Below, piece by piece: positions 1-9,324 of a stretch of 64,000 bases of DNA (position 1 is the first letter of the stretch; each line of letters begins with the position of its first letter). The notes under the pieces were generated by a model, which was given only the letters and a program-made list of their open reading frames with translations, was not told where the DNA came from and did not search any database. The translations under genes and the position numbers were made by a program. This DNA comes from an uncultured Odoribacter sp. (GTDB taxonomy: Bacteria > Bacteroidota > Bacteroidia > Bacteroidales > Marinifilaceae), in contig UQJP01000022.1 of the NCBI GenBank assembly GCA_900541415.1, forward strand, positions 9,974 through 73,973, given 5' to 3'.

Positions 1-51
1 ACGATTATCCTGACCTCCTACATGGAATACCGGAGAAATTTTAAACTATAA
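1..51 (+). CDS. 3' end of an upstream gene, possibly ruvX/yqgF
   Basis: An open frame enters at base 1 and ends with TAA at 49-51, so only the last 16 residues are visible. The tail begins TIILTSYMEYRR, which resembles the last helix of RuvX/YqgF Holliday-junction resolvases as I remember them. RuvX commonly sits just before def in Bacteroidetes, which supports the guess. The fragment is too short for a firm call. Confidence 0.4.
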   Translation, partial: TIILTSYMEYRRNFKL

Positions 52-74
52 AGCTAAAAATTAAATTAAATCAT

Positions 75-629
75 ATGTTTTTACCAATCGTAATATATGG
101 ACATCCAATTCTCCGGAAAGTGTCGGAGGATATAACCATGGATTATCCTGACCTTGATAAGTTTATCAAAGATATGTATCAAACGATGGATGAAGCCGAT
201 GGTGTGGGACTGGCAGCCCCGCAAGTGGGACGCAACATTCGGATATTCACCGTAGACGGCAACGCATTTGAAGAAATGGATGCCTCCTGTGCAGGATTCC
301 GGAAAGTATTTATCAATGCACACATCACAGAACGCTGGGGAAATGATGTCACCCGGAACGAAGGTTGCCTGAGCGTACCCGGCATACATGAAGACGTCAC
401 CCGGAAAGATCATATACTGATCGAGTATATGGACGAAAAAGGAGAACAGCACAAAGAAGAATTTTCCGGTGTCAAAGCCTGGATCATTCAGCATGAGTAT
501 GATCATCTGGAAGGTATTTTATTCACCGATCACCTTTCAGGCTTGAAAAAAAGATTATTGAAAGGCAAGCTGAACAATCTCAGCTTAGGCAAATTCAAAC
601 AGGCTTATCGGGTAATCCTTCCCAAATAA
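75..629 (+). CDS. def: Peptide deformylase
   Basis: Removes the formyl group from the N-terminal Met of new proteins; a cytosolic Fe2+/Zn2+ enzyme. All three family motifs are present in the 184-residue product: GVGLAAPQ (43-50), EGCLSVPG (96-103, metal ligand Cys98) and QHEYDH (139-144, ligands His140 and His144, catalytic Glu141). The length is normal. The ATG at 75 lies in an A/T-rich leader without a Shine-Dalgarno sequence, as is usual in this phylum. The gene begins 23 bp after the preceding partial frame and is probably co-transcribed with it. Confidence 0.96.
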   Translation: MFLPIVIYGHPILRKVSEDITMDYPDLDKFIKDMYQTMDEADGVGLAAPQVGRNIRIFTVDGNAFEEMDASCAGFRKVFINAHITERWGNDVTRNEGCLSVPGIHEDVTRKDHILIEYMDEKGEQHKEEFSGVKAWIIQHEYDHLEGILFTDHLSGLKKRLLKGKLNNLSLGKFKQAYRVILPK

Positions 630-701
630 ACCCGGAGGAATATATTAAAAATGAAAATTATGTATTAACTTTAGTTGCATAATTTTCATTTTTTTATTTA
701 T

Positions 702-2677
702 ATGCCGGGGTAAGTTTCAAATATAAATTTCCTTTCCTGTTCATCTGCACGGCCTTTATAGCAGGAATTCTTTGTAGCCGCCTGATCCGGATCCCGGTTG
801 CTCTACCCGGCCTATTGCTTACTTTTTCAATATTTCTCTTATACCTACCGGGAACAGACTATAACCTTTACGCCAGACGCGCCCTGAAAAACATGGCCGA
901 CCTGTTTCTGTTAAGCACTGTTTTTACCCTGGGCATGTTCCTTGCCCGCCCCGCTCCCCCTTTACCTTTCGATCCTTCGGCAATTTATCAGGTAGAGCTA
1001 CGCTGTAAAGAACAACTTCCCCCAAACAATTACTTATTAAGCACACACAACACGAGCCTGTTCCTGAGCCGCTTCGACACCGACACAGCCTTCCGGCAGG
1101 GCGACCTGTTGTCCTTACAGGCGCGTATCGTGCCGCTCCCCGACAATTCCAATCCGGGCGAATTCAGCTACAACCAATACCTGAGGCAAAAACAAACCCA
1201 CTACAAGGTTATCCCCTGTTCTCCCATAAAAATCATAGGACACGAACGCCATATCCGATCGACATTTGAAGATTTACGGCATCGGCTATTGCAAAAAAGC
1301 GAAATCTTATTTCCGGACACGGTGATCCGTTCGCTGGTCAATGCCCTGTGCCTGGGCTATAAAAACGATTTAGACAAAAGCATCCGGGACAATTTCACCC
1401 AAACCGGAACCATTCACTTATTAGCCGTTTCGGGACTGCATACCGGGGCGATTTATTTATTGCTGACTTATCTGCTATCCCTTACCGGGCTGCCCCACCG
1501 CATAACCAACCTGTTCACAATCCCGCTTTTATGGGGATATGCCTGCCTGACCGGACTGTCCCCTTCGGTAATCCGCGCCGCAACCATTCTCACATTTATC
1601 GCCCTGGGGAAGACCGGGGAACGGGACTACACTCCGCTAAACGCTATTGCGGCTTCCGCTTTTTTCACCTTACTCATCCAGCCTCATCTGATTGGCTCGG
1701 TGAGTTTTCTCATGTCTTACAGCGCTTACACGGGAATCATCCTATTCTATCCCTATTTCAACCGTCTGCCGGGCAAACTCCCCCTTGTTCCGGCAAAAAT
1801 ATGGTCGCTGTGCAGCCTGAGTTTATCGGCACAATTGCTGACACTTCCCGTAAGCGCTTACTATTTCCACTCCGTTAATCTCAGCGGCATTTTGATTAAT
1901 CTGCTCGCCATTCCTTTAGCGACAGTCATTTTATACGGTGCGGTAATCCTATTTTTATTACCAGCCATTATTGGAATTCACCTCTCGGTTGTGGTGAGCT
2001 ATGCCGGATGGTTTCTTCTCTATATTTTAAATCTGCTCAAACCGATCAGCCTGAACCTCCCCGGCCTTTACCCCACCTTATGGCATTTATTCCTGTTCTA
2101 TTTAAACCTTTTATTGGTGAACTGCTTATTGGTTTATAAAAATAAACTGATCTTCGGGTTTTCCGTTGCCGGGCTTTGCCTGCTGCTTGCCTTTTGCTGT
2201 TTCTATAATCATAAACTGGCCTCCCGGCAAGAACTTATCGTCTTTAACCGCTACCGGGAAACAACCATTTTATTAAATTACCGGGGATATTACAGTTTAC
2301 TACGTAACACTTCCCCCGATAGCCTGAAACCACTCCCCTATGTGCTTCAAAACAAACTGAAACCTTTACCCCCGCATTCCGGGTTGATAGCCCGGCACAT
2401 CACAAGCGGACGAGATCATCTGGATGCACCGGGAATGACGGTCTGCATAGCCGACAAACAGACCGCCACCCTTCCCTCCTGCCGGATCCTGATCGTCACC
2501 TGCAACACTTCACCGGAAAAACTATTTGAAAACACATCCGTTTATCCCGAACGGCTCATCGCCGATGCTTCAAACTCCTATTCCAATCTGTTACGCTGGG
2601 AAAAATTTTGTAAAGAACATAACATTATTTTTGAAAACACCACTCAAACAGGCTATGCCTCCATAGCTTTAAAATAA
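702..2677 (+). CDS. comEC: ComEC/Rec2-family DNA uptake membrane protein, start region apparently frameshifted
   Basis: Polytopic inner-membrane channel for single-stranded DNA in natural transformation. The conserved signature LLAVSGLHTG lies at about 1418-1447, followed by many hydrophobic segments; the C-terminal metallo-beta-lactamase domain of longer homologues is absent or highly divergent. The long frame has no ATG until 893; the first NTG start in it is a TTG at 815. Yet the same frame reads a typical ComEC N-terminus (KFPFLFICTAFIAGIL) from about 725. The ATG at 702 is in another frame and meets TAA at once (ATGCCGGGGTAA). One extra G in the G4 run at 707-710 would join it to the long frame, so a 1-nt deletion or sequencing error is likely. 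The reported coordinates assume that repaired start. Confidence 0.85.
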
Positions 2678-2712
2678 ATACCTTTAAATGCCCGATTGAT
2701 ATAAATTTACTA

Positions 2713-2720
2713 TATTTTTG
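2713..2720 (+). promoter_or_regulatory. Candidate -7 promoter element of trkA-trkH
   Basis: TATTTTTG matches the Bacteroidetes -7 consensus TAnnTTTG and lies 28 bp before the trkA ATG, in the gap after comEC. The expected TTTG 19 bp further upstream is not present (an ATTG lies at 14 bp), so this is moderate evidence. Confidence 0.4.
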
Positions 2721-2747
2721 CCCCTCAAATAGTATAATGATAAGAAA

Positions 2748-4091
2748 ATGAATATTGTCATTGCAGGAGCAGGTGCTGTTGGAACCCACCTTGCCCGCAT
2801 GCTTAGCCGGCAAGAACATTGTATCATGTTGATTGATACCGACGGTGAAAAGCTGGAAGAACTGGAAAGCCAAATGGACATTCTTTCGATAGTAGGCTCG
2901 TGCACTTCTATCGGCGCGCTGAAAGATGCCCAGGTTGGAAAGTGTGATTTATATATTGCCGTAAATCCTTTGGAAGAGCAAAATATAAATTCAGCCATGC
3001 TGGCAAAAAAGTTAGGTGCCAAAAGAACTATTGCCCGGGTGAACAATAGTGAATACCTGGAAACGGAAAATACAGAATACCTCCGTTCCATCGGTATCGA
3101 TTCATTGATCTATCCGGAACGACTGGCAGCCGAGGAAATTGTGGCAGCCCTGAAACAGATCGGCTCCCGGCAAATGCATGAATTTTCGGACGGACGTTTA
3201 CAATTATTAGGAATCAAACTGTGGGACAATGCCCTGATATTAAACCACACTCTGGCTAAAATGGCTGAAATATACGGAGCGGATCAATTCCGGATCGTAG
3301 CCATAAAAAGGCAGAACCACACCATTATCCCCAGGGGAAACGATGAATTGAAATACGGCGACCTGGTATTTATCGTCACCCGTCCTTCTTTCGTTTCCAA
3401 TGTTTTCGCCTTATGCGGAAAAGAGCAGTTCGAAATCAAAAACATCGTAATCGTGGGAGCTTCCCGCATTGGAGTCAAAGCAGCTTCCCTGCTCGAAAAG
3501 CACTATAATGTCAAGATTATCGAGAAAGACCGCGAAAAATGTATTCAGCTGGCCGATAAATTAAAATCGACGCTGGTGATTAACGGCGACGGACGCGACC
3601 TCACCCTGCTGCGTGAAGAAGGCATCAAGAATATCGACGCTTTCATCTGCCTGACAGGCTCTTCGGAAACCAATATCCTGTCTTGCCTTCTGGCTAAAAA
3701 AATGGGGGTGAAAAAGAGTGTGGCGGAAGTGGAAAACATCGACTATATCGACCTGGCCGAGAATATCGGGATCGGGACGCTTATCAATACGAAACTGATC
3801 GCAGCTTCACATATCTACCGCTATACCATGAATGTGGATGTGCGCCATTTGAAATTCCTCACCTTCTCGGAAGCTGAAGTTTTTGAATTAATCGCTCAGG
3901 AAGGGTCTAAGATCACCCGGAAAGAGCTGCAATACATAAACTTCCCGGTTGATGCCACCGTAGGGGGCGTGATCCGTGGTGACGAAACTATTATTGCCAA
4001 AGGGGACGTTCAGATTCTCCCGGGCGACAATGTGGTGATTTTTGCACTTCCCAGCGCAGTAAAAAAAGTAATTAAGTATTTCCAGAAATGA
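2748..4091 (+). CDS. trkA: TrkA, NAD-binding regulatory subunit of potassium uptake
   Basis: Cytosolic gating ring subunit that binds NAD(H) and controls the TrkH potassium channel. The 447 residues show the duplicated RCK layout of the long TrkA form: a first Rossmann fold with GAGAVGTH near the N-terminus, an RCK-C domain, a second Rossmann fold starting near residue 226 (NIVIVGASRIG) and a final RCK-C domain ending in an ILPGDNVVIF strand. The ATG at 2748 gives the complete first Rossmann strand. The stop overlaps the trkH start by 4 bp (ATGA), indicating translational coupling. Confidence 0.95.
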   Translation: MNIVIAGAGAVGTHLARMLSRQEHCIMLIDTDGEKLEELESQMDILSIVGSCTSIGALKDAQVGKCDLYIAVNPLEEQNINSAMLAKKLGAKRTIARVNNSEYLETENTEYLRSIGIDSLIYPERLAAEEIVAALKQIGSRQMHEFSDGRLQLLGIKLWDNALILNHTLAKMAEIYGADQFRIVAIKRQNHTIIPRGNDELKYGDLVFIVTRPSFVSNVFALCGKEQFEIKNIVIVGASRIGVKAASLLEKHYNVKIIEKDREKCIQLADKLKSTLVINGDGRDLTLLREEGIKNIDAFICLTGSSETNILSCLLAKKMGVKKSVAEVENIDYIDLAENIGIGTLINTKLIAASHIYRYTMNVDVRHLKFLTFSEAEVFELIAQEGSKITRKELQYINFPVDATVGGVIRGDETIIAKGDVQILPGDNVVIFALPSAVKKVIKYFQK

Positions 4092-5536
4092 TAAATTTCC
4101 GATTTATCACAAACATCATGGGCAGGTTGTTGCTGCTCGAAAGTGTTTTTCTTTTCGCATGCGTCATTATCTCGCTGCTTTACCGGGAAAACGACGGAAT
4201 GGCGTTTTTCTATTCCGCCTTGATCACAGCAGGCATCGGCGGCACTCTGGCCTATTTCATTAAACCCAAAGACCGGGTACTGGCTAAAAAAGACGGATAT
4301 TTTACCGTTACGATGGTGTGGATCATTTTTTCCATATTCGGGAGTTTACCCTACATCATAGGGAATACCATCCCCTCCTTCGTCAATGCTTTTTTTGAAA
4401 CCATGTCAGGATTCACCACCACAGGGTCGTCTATCCTCGACAATGTGGAAGCGTTGCCCCATGCCACTCTGTTTTGGCGTTCCCTCACCCAATGGCTGGG
4501 CGGATTGGGGATTATTATGCTGTTTTTAGCCATTCTTCCCAGCCTCGGAATCGAAGGCAGGGATCTTTACGTAGCCGAAGTAACCGGACCTACCCATAAT
4601 AAAACCTCGTTCACATTCAGTGCATCGGCCCGGAGAATGTGGTTCTTATACGTAGGGCTTACCGCCCTGCAAACCATTCTCCTGTCGTTCGGAGGTATGG
4701 GAATTTTCGACAGCGTCTGCCACGCTTTCACCTCGATGGCCACCGGAGGTTTCTCCACGAAACAGGCCAGCGTGGGTTATTGGGATTCCGCTTACATCCA
4801 ATATGTCATGGTTGCTTTCATGTTCATTGCCGGATGTAACTTCGGATTACTCTATATGGCCGTGAAAGGGAATGTCCTAAAACTCCTGAAAGACAACGAA
4901 TTTCAGCTATACATCGGAATTACGGTCGTTTCCAGCCTGGTCATCGGCACAGGGCTTTACTTAAGCAATTGGGCCGGACTGGAAAAAAGTTTCCGGGATG
5001 CGACTTTTCAGGTAGTAACCCTGATGACCACCACGGGATATGCCACAGCCGACTATCTGCTATGGCCCCCACTGCTGGGTTTCATCCTGCTTTTACTGAT
5101 GTGTATGGGAGCGTCGGCAGGCTCCACCTCTGGAGGTATAAAAGTAGTCCGGGTATTGCTGCTGTTCAAAAATTCATTCATCGAACTCAAAAGGATTATC
5201 CATCCCAACGGAGTTATCAATGTGAAGTATAATAACAAAAGCGTCCATCCCAGCATCATGACCAGCATCATGGGATTCTTTATTCTTTATATCATCATAC
5301 TCACTGTCAGCAGCCTGATTATGACGCTTTTCACCGAAAACGTGGTCACAGCTACCAGTGCCGTCGTCACCTGTATCAGCAACGTAGGTCCCGGATTCGG
5401 GAGTGTCGGCCCGATGTACAGCTTTTCCCACCTGAACGACTTCGCTAAAATATTCTTAGCATTCGTTATGTTGGTGGGCAGGCTCGAACTGTTCACCGTG
5501 ATGGTGTTGTTCACCAAATCGTTCTGGAAGAAATAA
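4088..5536 (+). CDS. trkH: TrkH, potassium-translocating membrane subunit
   Basis: Forms the potassium path of the Trk system in the inner membrane together with TrkA. The 482 residues contain the four pore loops of the Trk/Ktr/HKT family: GFTTTGSS, MATGGFST, TTTGYAT and SNVGPGFG, each with the selectivity-filter glycine. The length is normal. It overlaps trkA by 4 bp and ends only 2 bp from the end of the convergent mgtC-like gene, so no terminator can fit between them; transcripts must end inside the opposite gene. Confidence 0.95.
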   Translation: MINFRFITNIMGRLLLLESVFLFACVIISLLYRENDGMAFFYSALITAGIGGTLAYFIKPKDRVLAKKDGYFTVTMVWIIFSIFGSLPYIIGNTIPSFVNAFFETMSGFTTTGSSILDNVEALPHATLFWRSLTQWLGGLGIIMLFLAILPSLGIEGRDLYVAEVTGPTHNKTSFTFSASARRMWFLYVGLTALQTILLSFGGMGIFDSVCHAFTSMATGGFSTKQASVGYWDSAYIQYVMVAFMFIAGCNFGLLYMAVKGNVLKLLKDNEFQLYIGITVVSSLVIGTGLYLSNWAGLEKSFRDATFQVVTLMTTTGYATADYLLWPPLLGFILLLLMCMGASAGSTSGGIKVVRVLLLFKNSFIELKRIIHPNGVINVKYNNKSVHPSIMTSIMGFFILYIIILTVSSLIMTLFTENVVTATSAVVTCISNVGPGFGSVGPMYSFSHLNDFAKIFLAFVMLVGRLELFTVMVLFTKSFWKK

Positions 5537-5538
5537 GA

Positions 5539-6201
5539 TCACGACATCCGTTCCAGGGTCAGATCGGGAAGATCTTGTAAGAATTGAAACAAAAGAGTTT
5601 CATCGATATGGCGTTTGGTTTTCACCACCATCGTAACATGGTATATATCCGCATCTTCCACACGCTCCTGTTGCACGTCATAACTGGCAATCCGGTAATT
5701 CCGGATATGTAGCTCATTGGCTACCCTTTTCAAGTTTTCCTTATCTTTTGTGGCAAACACCAATAAAGAGCTATGTTCTCCCACATTCTTAAAAACAATC
5801 GTCAAAAACTCTAATCCCACCAGCGTCAGAACCATAGCACACAATCCCACCCAATACATGCCCGCTCCCACAGCCAAACCGATTCCCGAAGTAGCCCACA
5901 ATCCTGCCGCCGTCGTCAATCCACGCACAAACTGTTTCTGAATCAAGATCGTCCCGGCACCGATAAAACCGATTCCACTCACCACCTGTGCCGCAATACG
6001 GCTGGGGTCTAAACCTACTCCCGGCTTTCCCAGCACATCCGCAAAACCGTGCTGGGAAACAATCATGATCAGCGCACTCCCGATAGCCACCAGGAAATGG
6101 GTACGCAGCCCCGCCTCCTTAGCCCGGTATTCCCTGTCCCAGCCGATAACGCCTCCCAACACACCTGCAACCACCAGCCTCAAAACAAAATCCCAAAACA
6201 T
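5539..6201 (-). CDS. MgtC/SapB family membrane protein
   Basis: Inner-membrane protein of the MgtC/SapB/YhiD family. The 220 residues start with the signature GWDREYRAKEAGLRTH, followed by small-residue-rich membrane helices (GIGFIGAGTI) and a soluble C-terminal ACT-like domain of about 75 residues. Family members have been linked to magnesium limitation and ATPase modulation, but function varies and cannot be assigned here. Unusually for this phylum the start has a strong Shine-Dalgarno match: GGAGGG on the minus strand (6208-6213), 6 nt before the ATG. Confidence 0.88.
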   Translation of the reverse strand: MFWDFVLRLVVAGVLGGVIGWDREYRAKEAGLRTHFLVAIGSALIMIVSQHGFADVLGKPGVGLDPSRIAAQVVSGIGFIGAGTILIQKQFVRGLTTAAGLWATSGIGLAVGAGMYWVGLCAMVLTLVGLEFLTIVFKNVGEHSSLLVFATKDKENLKRVANELHIRNYRIASYDVQQERVEDADIYHVTMVVKTKRHIDETLLFQFLQDLPDLTLERMS

Positions 6202-6283
6202 AATTGACCCTCCTTTCTATTTCTTAACAATACGTCGCCGATATAAAAACGTTCCTTTCTCTTCCTGCAAAAACAATACCGAC

Positions 6284-6316
6284 AAAAAAAGCTGTCCTAT
6301 AAAATATGGACAGCTT
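6284..6316 (-). terminator. Intrinsic terminator after the Sua5/YciO gene
   Basis: On the minus strand a perfect 9-bp stem (AAGCTGTCC, arms 6308-6316 and 6289-6297) with a 10-nt loop is followed by a run of T (6284-6290). It lies 28 bp after the stop of the 6344-6952 gene and closes that two-gene operon. Confidence 0.85.
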
Positions 6317-6343
6317 ATATAATAGATTTACATTCTTCACCTA

Positions 6344-6952
6344 TCACTCGATCTCGCCGATCCCCTGCCGGATCACTTCGGCCTCGTCTCCGGTGCAATC
6401 CACGACTGTCGAGGCCACATTATGCCCAAAACCGCCGTCAATAACCATGTCCACTATTTTCTCATACTTCTCGTGAATCAGTTCGGGATCGGTCATATAT
6501 TCAACGATCTCATCCTCATCGTGCAAAGAGGTCGTCAATAATGGATTTCCCAATTCTTCCACAATAGCATGTACGATATAATTATCCGGGATACGAATCC
6601 CTATCGTCTTACGCCGATTCATCAACACGTTCGGCAATTTGTTCGTTGCAGGCAAAATGAACGTAAAAGGCCCGGGTAAATTCCGCTTCATCACCTTAAA
6701 TATGTCATTGTTCACTTTCGCATAAGCAGCGATATTGCTCAGGTCACGGCAAATCATTGAAAAATTAGCCTTTTCCGGCTTCACCCCCTTAAACTGGGCC
6801 ACCCGCTGCACCGCTTTGACGTTGTTTATATCACACCCCATAGCATACACCGTATCCGTAGGATAAATAATAACACCACCGTCGCGTAAACTGTCTACAA
6901 CTTTAAGAATATCCCGGCGATTGGGATTGTCCTCGAATAATTTAATAAGCAT
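6344..6952 (-). CDS. Sua5/YciO/YrdC-family protein
   Basis: The YrdC fold binds ATP, threonine and bicarbonate in enzymes making threonylcarbamoyl-AMP for tRNA t6A modification. The 202 residues show the fold: YPTDTVYAMGCDI near residue 30, GPFTFILPAT, RRKTIGIRIPDN and the late STVVD strand. The KRKTIG-like spacing and PGPFTFIL wording look closer to YciO than to TsaC, so the function as the t6A enzyme is not certain. The ATG overlaps the stop of the upstream transaldolase gene by one base (TAATG), so the two are translationally coupled. Confidence 0.88.
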   Translation of the reverse strand: MLIKLFEDNPNRRDILKVVDSLRDGGVIIYPTDTVYAMGCDINNVKAVQRVAQFKGVKPEKANFSMICRDLSNIAAYAKVNNDIFKVMKRNLPGPFTFILPATNKLPNVLMNRRKTIGIRIPDNYIVHAIVEELGNPLLTTSLHDEDEIVEYMTDPELIHEKYEKIVDMVIDGGFGHNVASTVVDCTGDEAEVIRQGIGEIE

Positions 6953-7608
6953 TACGAATTAACTTTCTTATAGTCTGCAAGGAATTTTTCCAGTCCGCTC
7001 TGTGTCAGCGGATGATTCAGCAATCCCTCAATGGCTGAAAGAGGGCACGTTGCCACATCGGCACCCGCCTCAATACATTGAATAATATGTTGAGTGGAAC
7101 GGATAGAAGCGGCTAAAACCTGAGTTTGATAACCGTAATAACTATACATATCCACAATTTTACTCACCAGTTCAATCCCGTCGCTCGCAATATCGTCCAA
7201 ACGGCCTACAAACGGAGAAACATACGTTGCGCCTGCTTTTGCCGCCAATAAAGCCTGTCCGGGCGAAAACACCAATGTACAATTCGTGCGGATGCCCTTT
7301 CCGGAAAAATATTTAATCGCCCGGATTCCGTCGGCAATACAAGGAACTTTCACCACAATATTAGGATGTAAAGCAGCCAATTCCTCCCCTTCCCGGATCA
7401 TCCCGGCATAGTCCGTTGCAATCACCTCGGCACTGACATCCCCGTTTACGATCTTACAGATCTCCACATAATGTTTTTTAATATTCTCCGCTCCTTTAAT
7501 CCCTTCCTTCGCCATCAGCGACGGGTTGGTCGTCACTCCATCGAGGACTCCCAATTCATTGGCTTCCCGGATTTGTTCCAGATTGGCCGTGTCGATAAAA
7601 AATTTCAT
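6952..7608 (-). CDS. Small transaldolase / fructose-6-phosphate aldolase family
   Basis: Class I aldolase of the non-oxidative pentose phosphate branch, cytosolic. The 218-residue length is that of the short TalC/Fsa group. Visible family features are FFIDTANL at the N-terminus, GVTTNPSLM (24-32), the Schiff-base lysine in VVKVP (Lys87), TNCTLVFSPGQA and the phosphate-site strand YVSPFVGRLDD. Whether it acts as transaldolase or aldolase cannot be read from the sequence. It is the first gene of a coupled pair with the Sua5/YciO gene. Confidence 0.93.
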   Translation of the reverse strand: MKFFIDTANLEQIREANELGVLDGVTTNPSLMAKEGIKGAENIKKHYVEICKIVNGDVSAEVIATDYAGMIREGEELAALHPNIVVKVPCIADGIRAIKYFSGKGIRTNCTLVFSPGQALLAAKAGATYVSPFVGRLDDIASDGIELVSKIVDMYSYYGYQTQVLAASIRSTQHIIQCIEAGADVATCPLSAIEGLLNHPLTQSGLEKFLADYKKVNS

Positions 7609-7647
7609 AGTTTCGTTTTTATTAGTTTGTAGTTGTTAATAACGAAA

Positions 7648-7655
7648 CAAATTTA
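7648..7655 (-). promoter_or_regulatory. Candidate -7 element of the transaldolase operon
   Basis: The minus strand reads TAAATTTG, an exact TAnnTTTG match, about 40 bp before the transaldolase ATG. No TTTG is found at the ideal distance upstream. The untranslated leader holds an inverted repeat GTTTCGTT / AACGAAAC (7610-7617 and 7641-7648) whose outer arm touches this element. Confidence 0.4.
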
Positions 7656-8215
7656 GGATATTCCAATCAATAAATCTTCCTTACACACTGAAATTTTACA
7701 TGCTTATTTTAAATTTTTTGAATTTATCCCCGCCCGATTTCACAATAGCAATGTTCCGGTCGTCCATAAGAAACAGGCCACCGGGAAATCACACCCCACC
7801 AATCGGGGATTCCCGTCTTACCCCATTCGGAAACCCATTCATCAGTTTATGAAACGATGGATACACACAAAAAATACCCTATTTTTTAACAGGAACATTC
7901 TTTATTGAAAACCTACTCGCAACAGGAAACGAGTTGAGATGTACAATATTTCCCCACCCCGATTCCGGAAAATTCCACATAATTCCACACCAATTCCCCG
8001 ACAACGCCCAAACCCTTATCACACAAACAACTGACAATCAATATCATAAAAATCACTTAAATGTTTAGCATCTACTTTGTATTATAAATAACAAATAATA
8101 GATAATAAATCCCAAATTTCAGATTTATAAGAAAAAATTAAAGCCTTAACGCAACCTATCGGCAAACCTCTGCATCTTACTAACGTATAATGACGATACA
8201 TAACCAAGACACGCT
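7656..8215. other. Gene-free stretch before the orphan gene pair
   Basis: About 560 bp between the divergent transaldolase and the 8216 gene holds no frame with recognisable protein character on either strand. The part from 8040 on is strongly A/T-rich and probably carries the promoter of the 8216 gene (a TACTTTG at 8073-8079 is near-consensus). I see no tRNA, hairpin with T-run or long repeat in it. Confidence 0.5.
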
Positions 8216-8452
8216 ATGACAAAATACAGATTTACCAAACGACTAAATGACCTGCTGCAAGTAGGGACAATCATTGCCATTCTGATGTCTTTTGCCGGCT
8301 ATGAAGCCCAGCAAAAAAGAGTTTCGGGCAATCCGCAACCCTCTAAAGAGTTTACCCAATCGTCAGTTCCTTTAGATAAACTTATCCCCCAGGGAGATAC
8401 CATCCGTATAACGAGATCGGCGGTATACTCGACGATGTTCAATTCTTATTAA
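8216..8452 (+). CDS. Small membrane-associated hypothetical protein
   Basis: A 78-residue product not recognised. The N-terminus is basic (MTKYRFTKRLND), followed by a hydrophobic stretch (residues about 15-28, VGTIIAILMSFAGY) that could be one membrane helix or an uncleaved signal, and then a polar tail. It stands alone between a 600-bp leader region and a hairpin at 8535-8558. The start ATG at 8216 is the first in frame after an A/T-rich leader. No function can be proposed. Confidence 0.5.
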   Translation: MTKYRFTKRLNDLLQVGTIIAILMSFAGYEAQQKRVSGNPQPSKEFTQSSVPLDKLIPQGDTIRITRSAVYSTMFNSY

Positions 8453-8534
8453 AAATGTAAATCGTTATTTTACAATCAATTAAACGATTACATACTCTTT
8501 GAAAAAAGTGATTTTTTTTAAATTATAAGTGTCA

Positions 8535-8558
8535 AAAACAGGTAAATACTCCTGTTTT
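8535..8558 (+). terminator. Weak hairpin terminator after the 8216 gene
   Basis: AAAACAGG (8535-8542) pairs with CCTGTTTT (8551-8558) around an 8-nt loop, with further T-rich sequence following. The T-run partly lies inside the stem, so efficiency is doubtful. Confidence 0.45.
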
Positions 8559-8693
8559 CTTTTGTTGTTTCATGCAACTACAAGTATATTTACATAACGG
8601 ATGTAACATACAAGATGATTAACATTGGTGCGCAAAGTGTTTGTTAAATTGATGGATACATAAGTTATTCAGTAATCATTAAAAAATAAAGTC

Positions 8694-9143
8694 ATGGAAA
8701 CAACAAATGCAAGTCTTATCAATTTTTACATCACTTCTCAGCTCAATATGAAAAGAGGGATGGAAGGCGTTGTGGCACAAGTGAAACTGTTCAATTCTCA
8801 GAAAACTCTTGTTGCTACCGGCCATAGTAAAATTTACCAATACGATTCGACTCCGAGAGAAGATTACGTCATTTCTTCATTCGCAGCCCTGATCGATCCG
8901 AACGAAACCTATTACATGCAATACGACGTTTGCTGCAAGTTCACTTCACCGATCAGCGGCAGTATCCGGTTAGGCAATAAAGAAGTGAAAAGTTTCAATT
9001 CGGAAAAAGAAGTTGCGAACTATTCAATCGACAACAGCAGTAACCCGGTAAGCGGAGCAGATATTATCGCCAATCAATATCTGTCAGAAAAACTCCTCTA
9101 TACCACAAAGCTGCCGAACACCATCGAGGTAATTTTTGCCTGA
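8694..9143 (+). CDS. Hypothetical soluble protein, orphan
   Basis: A 149-residue product without signal peptide or membrane segment and without a family I recognise. It has alternating polar and hydrophobic stretches suggesting beta structure, a CC pair in YDVCCKF and no obvious catalytic motif. It is clearly a gene: it has its own A/T-rich leader of about 240 bp, a good start context (AAAAAATAAAGTC before the ATG) and a strong terminator 30 bp after its stop, making a single-gene transcription unit. Confidence 0.65.
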   Translation: METTNASLINFYITSQLNMKRGMEGVVAQVKLFNSQKTLVATGHSKIYQYDSTPREDYVISSFAALIDPNETYYMQYDVCCKFTSPISGSIRLGNKEVKSFNSEKEVANYSIDNSSNPVSGADIIANQYLSEKLLYTTKLPNTIEVIFA

Positions 9144-9173
9144 TCGCAGGGTTATAAGTAACTTTTCATTTAG

Positions 9174-9203
9174 AAGGGACAGAGATTTTCTGTCCCTTTT
9201 TTT
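9174..9203 (+). terminator. Intrinsic terminator after the 8694 gene
   Basis: A 10-bp perfect stem AAGGGACAGA / TCTGTCCCTT (9174-9183, 9189-9198) with a 5-nt loop runs into a T tract to 9203. It is a classic rho-independent terminator. Confidence 0.9.
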
Positions 9204-9324
9204 ATTGCCTATCCGGCATATAACAAGAATCAGCGACCGTTTCGAAATTTTTCACTTCGTTTTTCTCCGGAAATCTGTTTGTCTGTAAAATCCGTTCGGC
9301 TCTTACTTTTACAACAGTTTCCGT

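Noticed and set aside
815..817. TTG 815 as the true comEC start
   Set aside because: It would cut the conserved N-terminal hydrophobic helix coded in the same frame from about 725.
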